DNA of 64,000 nucleotides, from positions 1 through 64,000 of the forward strand of contig MU864032.1 in the NCBI GenBank assembly GCA_033296885.1, given 5' to 3'. The notes below the pieces were generated by a model. The model saw only the letters and a list, made by a program, of their open reading frames with translations, was not told the origin of the DNA and did no database searches. Of this stretch, positions 59,911 to 64,000 are shown piece by piece; the first letter of the stretch is position 1, and every line of letters starts with the position of its first letter. The DNA comes from Triangularia verruculosa (taxonomy: Eukaryota > Ascomycota > Sordariomycetes > Sordariales > Podosporaceae). Position numbers and translations under genes: made by a program.

Positions 59911-60099
59911 TTATACTTTAATTTAGATACGAAACGATACTGTATTCTTTTTACTTTTCTAAGGGCTTATTATATAAAATAGCTAAACGTTCTTTTCGTT
60001 GTAGTAAATATATTCGTCGTAGGTGTGCTTACGACGGTATTAGTGTTCCGGTTCTAACGCGTAAATATATATATAGGTTCTTCTCCTTCTATTATTCTT

Positions 60100-60440
60100 A
60101 CTTAATCCCTAATCCAGTAGATCGTATTATAGTCGAATCTCGGCGTTTAGCCTGCGAGGAGGAGCTTACCGAAAAGCGCCTCCAATATAGTCAGCGTAAA
60201 GCCTAAAAAGCTCTCGCTACATTATCTTGATTCCGGCGTTAACGCTAATACCTATTAACGCGGGGTAGTAAAATGGTCCGCCGAGGGCTCGCCTCGTTAG
60301 ACGAGCTTAAGGAGGCCGACCGTCGTAAATCGGAGGCCGTTATTAACGCCTAGGTCCACGGCGCCTTAAATACTATTAATTGGAATACTGTATTAAGCGA
60401 CGCCCTTCCAATTAACCCCTTCCTATCTGCCTAAATATAG
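60100..60440 (+). pseudogene. Relic of a DDE (pogo/Fot1-like) transposase C-terminus
   Basis: The plus strand still reads RRLACEEELTEKRLQYSQRKA, then KALATLS, RGSKMVRRGLASLDELKEADRR and INWNTVLSDALP, broken by stops. The pattern RRGLASLDELEE following a region of charged helices is familiar from the C-termini of fungal pogo/Fot1-type DDE transposases. This less AT-shifted island sits between the LTR-like repeat and the gypsy element. Confidence 0.45.
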
Positions 60441-60534
60441 CCTACCTTTAACCTCTCCGATAAAAATCCTCTAGTTTCCTAAGGTAATTAAAGTTCGTAA
60501 TATTTAATTATAATTAAGTTTCTAGGTATTTATT

Positions 60535-60606
60535 AACCTTATAGTATAGCGTATAGTATATCGACCATTACGTCGGAGATGCGGGTTCGATTCTTATTAA
60601 AGTTCT
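60535..60606 (+). other. tRNA-Asp-like relic
   Basis: The sequence resembles a fungal tRNA-Asp: TAGTATAGCGTATAGTA (box A side), an anticodon stem TCGAC/GTCGG around a damaged loop, then GCGGGTTCGATTC (box B). The acceptor stem no longer pairs, and the loop lacks one base, so it is not a functional tRNA. Adjacent to the 3' end of the gypsy element. Confidence 0.35.
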
Positions 60607-60719
60607 CGGTATCTAGATTTATAAGTACTACCCGTAATCTAAGTACCTTTTCTTTTTATCGTTTAGTTTAGTTTAAGTCGGTCTAGGTATTGCCGATAGA
60701 ATTCTTTTAATTTATTTAA

Positions 60720-63700
60720 GTAATTTAAATTTGCTATTAGTTTTTATAAATTATCCGTAGCTAAGTAATCTAATTAATTAATTAAGTACTCCAGTTAACC
60801 TTCGTTAAACCGTAAATCTAGTACTTCTTTTATATTATACTCTTCTTCTTCATCCTTCGCTACCTCCTGGATATTAGTTTTACTCGCCGGCGGTACGGAT
60901 TTTAGAAGTAAGATATAAAAAGTATATGACCGCAGACGTATTATACTAAGTAGCTCCAACTTATATACTATCTCCGATATCTTCCTTTTAACCTTAAATA
61001 ATCCTATTCGCCTATAGTCTAATTTCTTATTAAGCCTTTTTATATATAAATTACGTATTAATAAAAATACTTTATCCCCCCTCTTTAAGCGAGGTCTCTC
61101 GAGCTATTTAATATTATAATACTTATATATACGTTCTCGAACGAATTCGAGTTCTTTTTTAAGTTTAGCGTATAATATATATAACTTTCCTGCCTTTATT
61201 ACCGCCCTAAATACCTTTACCTCTGGTCTTTACTATAGATCTACCTTAAAACCGTAATTCGTAAAGAATAGTATAACTTTAATTATCTCCGTAAGTGCCA
61301 TATTATACGCAAGCTATACTACTAGTAAAAGTTTAACCTAATTATCTTATTCGAAATTAATATAATTCCGAAAGTATTATTCGACGATTTAATTAAATCT
61401 TTCCGTCTAGCCGTCCGTCTACGGGTAGTATACCGACGACGCTTTACTTTTTACTCCTATTTACTCCATTAAAGCCTTCTAAAACTTCGATATAAACTTA
61501 GTATCGCGATCCGTAATAAACTCTCTTAGCTATATATATATCGCTATAATATTCCGAAATACCATATCCGCCAATTATTCCGCCGTCCAGGTCTCCTTAT
61601 AAGGTAAGAAGTATATCTACTTAATAAGCCTGTCGATTACCGTTAAGATACTATTATACTTAACACCCGTAGTTATATCCTTAGATTCTGGTAGTTTAGT
61701 AATAAAGTCTATAGATACCGAACTCTATAGTTACTCTACTACTAATAATAGCTCTAAGAATCCGTACGGTTTATGTCTTTCTGCTCTCGTTCTTCTATAA
61801 AGGTTATATTCCCGTAGCGTTTCCTCTACGTCCTTTCTTAATCCTAGTTAATTAAAATGTTATTTAATCTTCTCCGTTATCTTAGCCACTCCTATATATC
61901 CTCCGAACCTCGACTCGTAGATCTCTTAAATCAGGGTCTTCCGTAGGCCTAGATCGACGTAGGCCCTATTATTATACTAGAGCCGGTAGCGATCGTCCTT
62001 TTGAATCCCCAATAGTTCCAACTCTGCCCATTACTTCTGATCGTTGCCGTCGATATGGCCTTGGTATTTATAGGTGGTAGATTCTTCTCGGTACACTACG
62101 TAACACTCGGCCTATTATTAGAGCGGGTATTTAAGTGTACCTTCTGTTATTTCCTATAGCAAAGGTAGTGACTCCTCTCCTACCTTCTCTTCGTAGTAGT
62201 CCGCCCTTCTACTTAAAACGTCCGCTCTTACGTTCTTAAACCCTTTCTTATAGTAGATCTAAAAGTTGAACTCCGATAAAAATTCTAACTACCTGCCTTA
62301 CTTAGCGTTAAGGACCTTAATAATAGTAAAATATTTTAAGTTCTTATAGTCCGTATAGACCTAGACCTTATAGTTAGTACCGCTGAGGTATAATCTCCAT
62401 TCCTCGAAGGCTTCGATAATAGTAAGTAGCTTTTTGTTATAGATAGGGTAATTCTTACGTAGTCCCTCTAATTTCTTCGAAAAGAATACTATTGGATGTA
62501 ATTTCCCATCTTCGTCTCGTTACCCCAGCTACCCTCCGATAACGTAATCGGAGGTATCTATCTCGACTTTGAAAGGTCGTCTTAGGTTAAGGAGTTTAAA
62601 TATTAGGTCCGCCGTAATAGCGTTCTTAATAACTTAAAAAACCTCCTCCTACTCCTCTTCCCACTTAAATTCGGCGTCCTTCTTAATAAAGTCGTTTAAT
62701 AGCCTCGTTATAGCGCTATAGTTCCGTATAAATATCCGATAAAAGTTTATAAATCTTAGAAACTTTCGAACCTTTATCTTTAATTATTTTACCGTTTCTA
62801 CTTATAGTTTTAGCTAGTCCTTAACCGCCGCGATCTTCCCTAACTCTATTTGCATTTCTCCGGGCGAGATTAAATACCCTAGATAAACCGTTTCCTATAT
62901 ATAGAATTCGCTTTTATCTTTATTAATTAATAATTCTACTTTATATAGTACGTTTAAAATCTCTTTAATATATTATTTATATTTTTCTAAAGTATATAAA
63001 TAGATAAAAATATTATCGAGGTAGTAAATTATTGTTTTATCGAGATATTAGCGAATCGTATAATTAATAAGGGCTTGGAAAGTCGCAGGTATATTTATAA
63101 GTCTAAACGGTATAACGAGATATTCGAAATACCCGTAAAATGTACGAAAAGCTATCTTCTACTTATCTTCCTCCTTAATTTATATATACGCGTACCTAAT
63201 TAGTATATTAAGTCTAGTAAACTATTATACTCTTAATAGTTAACTCTATAGTTGCGAAATTAATAATAATAGGTAACCGTTCTTCACCGTTTCCTAATTT
63301 AATTAACGATAATCCATATATAGTCGTAGACTTCCATCTTTCTTCGGTATAAAGAAAATAGGATATTTAACCGGTAATATAAATACTCTAATATATCCTC
63401 TTTTAATATTTTCGTCTAAATATTTCCGTAATTCCTTACTCTGCTTATCGTTAATATAATAAACCTAAAAAAGCTTAAACTTTACTCCTTTTTTAAATTT
63501 AATCTTATAATCCTATAGTCCCCTCTTTAGTAAACCTTAAAGGTATTTTGCCGTAAATACTAAGTACCCTTAGTATTCCACCGGTACCTCCTTCTTATCG
63601 CCCTTCTTTAAATTATTATAATAAATATATTTATCCTTTATTACTACCGTAATTTCCATTAACATAACTATTCTTATTAACTCTACTTCTTCGATCTTGC

Positions 63701-64000
63701 TGCCTTTGTCGATTAAGTATATTAATACTTCTTATATCTTTTGCGGTAGTACCGTAGAAGATACTTATCCCGCACTCTACTCCTACCGTGCCCTTAATCT
63801 TCCATCGTTAGTTAGATACTCCCGATATTCCCTCGGTTATAGGTAACTACTATCCTTCCAATCGATATCTAGGTTATAATTCTCGTATTATAGCTACCTT
63901 AGGATTATATCCTTCTCTAGCCCTATATCCACGATATCGAAAATCACCTTAGTTATCTTTCTTAATATAGTGATATTTAGTAATACCGTTTCCTTAGTTA
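60720..64000 (-). mobile_element. RIP-ed chromodomain Ty3/gypsy retrotransposon (partial)
   Basis: Minus-strand relics appear in the correct pol order. Reverse transcriptase lies at ~62.8-63.4 kb, with YLDNIFIYLYT in place of the usual YLDD motif and VYLGYLISPGE. RNase H is at ~62.3-62.4 kb (WRLYLSGTNYKV-stop-VYTDYKNLKYFT). The integrase core is at ~61.56-61.64 kb (VIDRLIK-stop-IYFLPYKETWTAE). A C-terminal chromodomain is at ~60.75-60.87 kb (EEYNIKEVLDLRFNEG-stop-LEYLIN). Stops sit where Trp is expected (TGG to TAG), as RIP would give. The element continues beyond the window end. Chromoviruses of this type are the common gypsy lineage in ascomycetes. Confidence 0.85.

Larger units (their letters stand above)
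58380..64000. repeat. AT-rich RIP-mutated heterochromatin block
   Basis: Composition changes abruptly to strongly AT-rich and stays so to the window end. Stop codons are dense in all frames, and recognisable transposon proteins in it carry Trp-to-stop and Asp-to-Asn changes consistent with C-to-T mutation. Individual elements are listed separately. Confidence 0.85.

Noticed and set aside
1..64000. CRISPR arrays, bacterial operons and ribosome binding sites
   Set aside because: The sequence is eukaryotic; no spaced direct-repeat array was seen and genes carry spliceosomal introns.

Overview
The window is nuclear DNA of a filamentous ascomycete, most likely a Sordariomycete. The evidence is short introns (mostly 50-100 nt, GTRAGT-type donors), intron-rich genes on both strands, fungus-specific families (Zn2Cys6, HET, DUF7025-AAA+, 2EXR, Clr5, DUF1748, tyrosinase) and AT-rich blocks at both ends whose pattern fits repeat-induced point mutation (RIP).

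Layout: 0.13-1.25 kb is AT-rich repeat wreckage. 1.5-6.5 kb holds a Zn2Cys6 regulator, a BTB/POZ protein and a small secreted Cys-rich protein. 9.1-27.6 kb is an accessory island: two DUF7025-AAA+ ATPases, a STAND-like protein divergent from the first ATPase, a HET-domain protein and two large membrane proteins. 28.4-35.4 kb holds an MDR reductase, a secreted tyrosinase, a Rossmann-fold protein and an Asn/Gly-rich secreted protein. 37.4-46.8 kb is more housekeeping (2EXR protein, DUF1748 protein, pyruvate kinase, two orphan proteins). 47.2-48.3 kb is a HET pseudogene, followed by a coiled-coil Atg28-like protein, about 5 kb without a supportable gene, and a Clr5-domain protein. From 58.0 kb a GC-rich minisatellite and a (GA)n tract lead into RIP-mutated heterochromatin with a tandem LTR-like repeat, a DDE transposase relic, a tRNA-Asp-like relic and a chromodomain Ty3/gypsy element on the minus strand.

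The 9-28 kb island is the part that may work as a system. AAA+ ATPases, a STAND-like protein and a HET protein sit together with membrane proteins, which resembles fungal allorecognition or innate-immunity loci. The ATPase and the STAND-like gene each show an apparent one-base frameshift, and the HET gene needs a 42-nt intron to avoid a stop, so the island may be polymorphic or decaying. Exon structures were deduced by eye from splice signals and frame continuity; product names come from motif recognition, not database searches.
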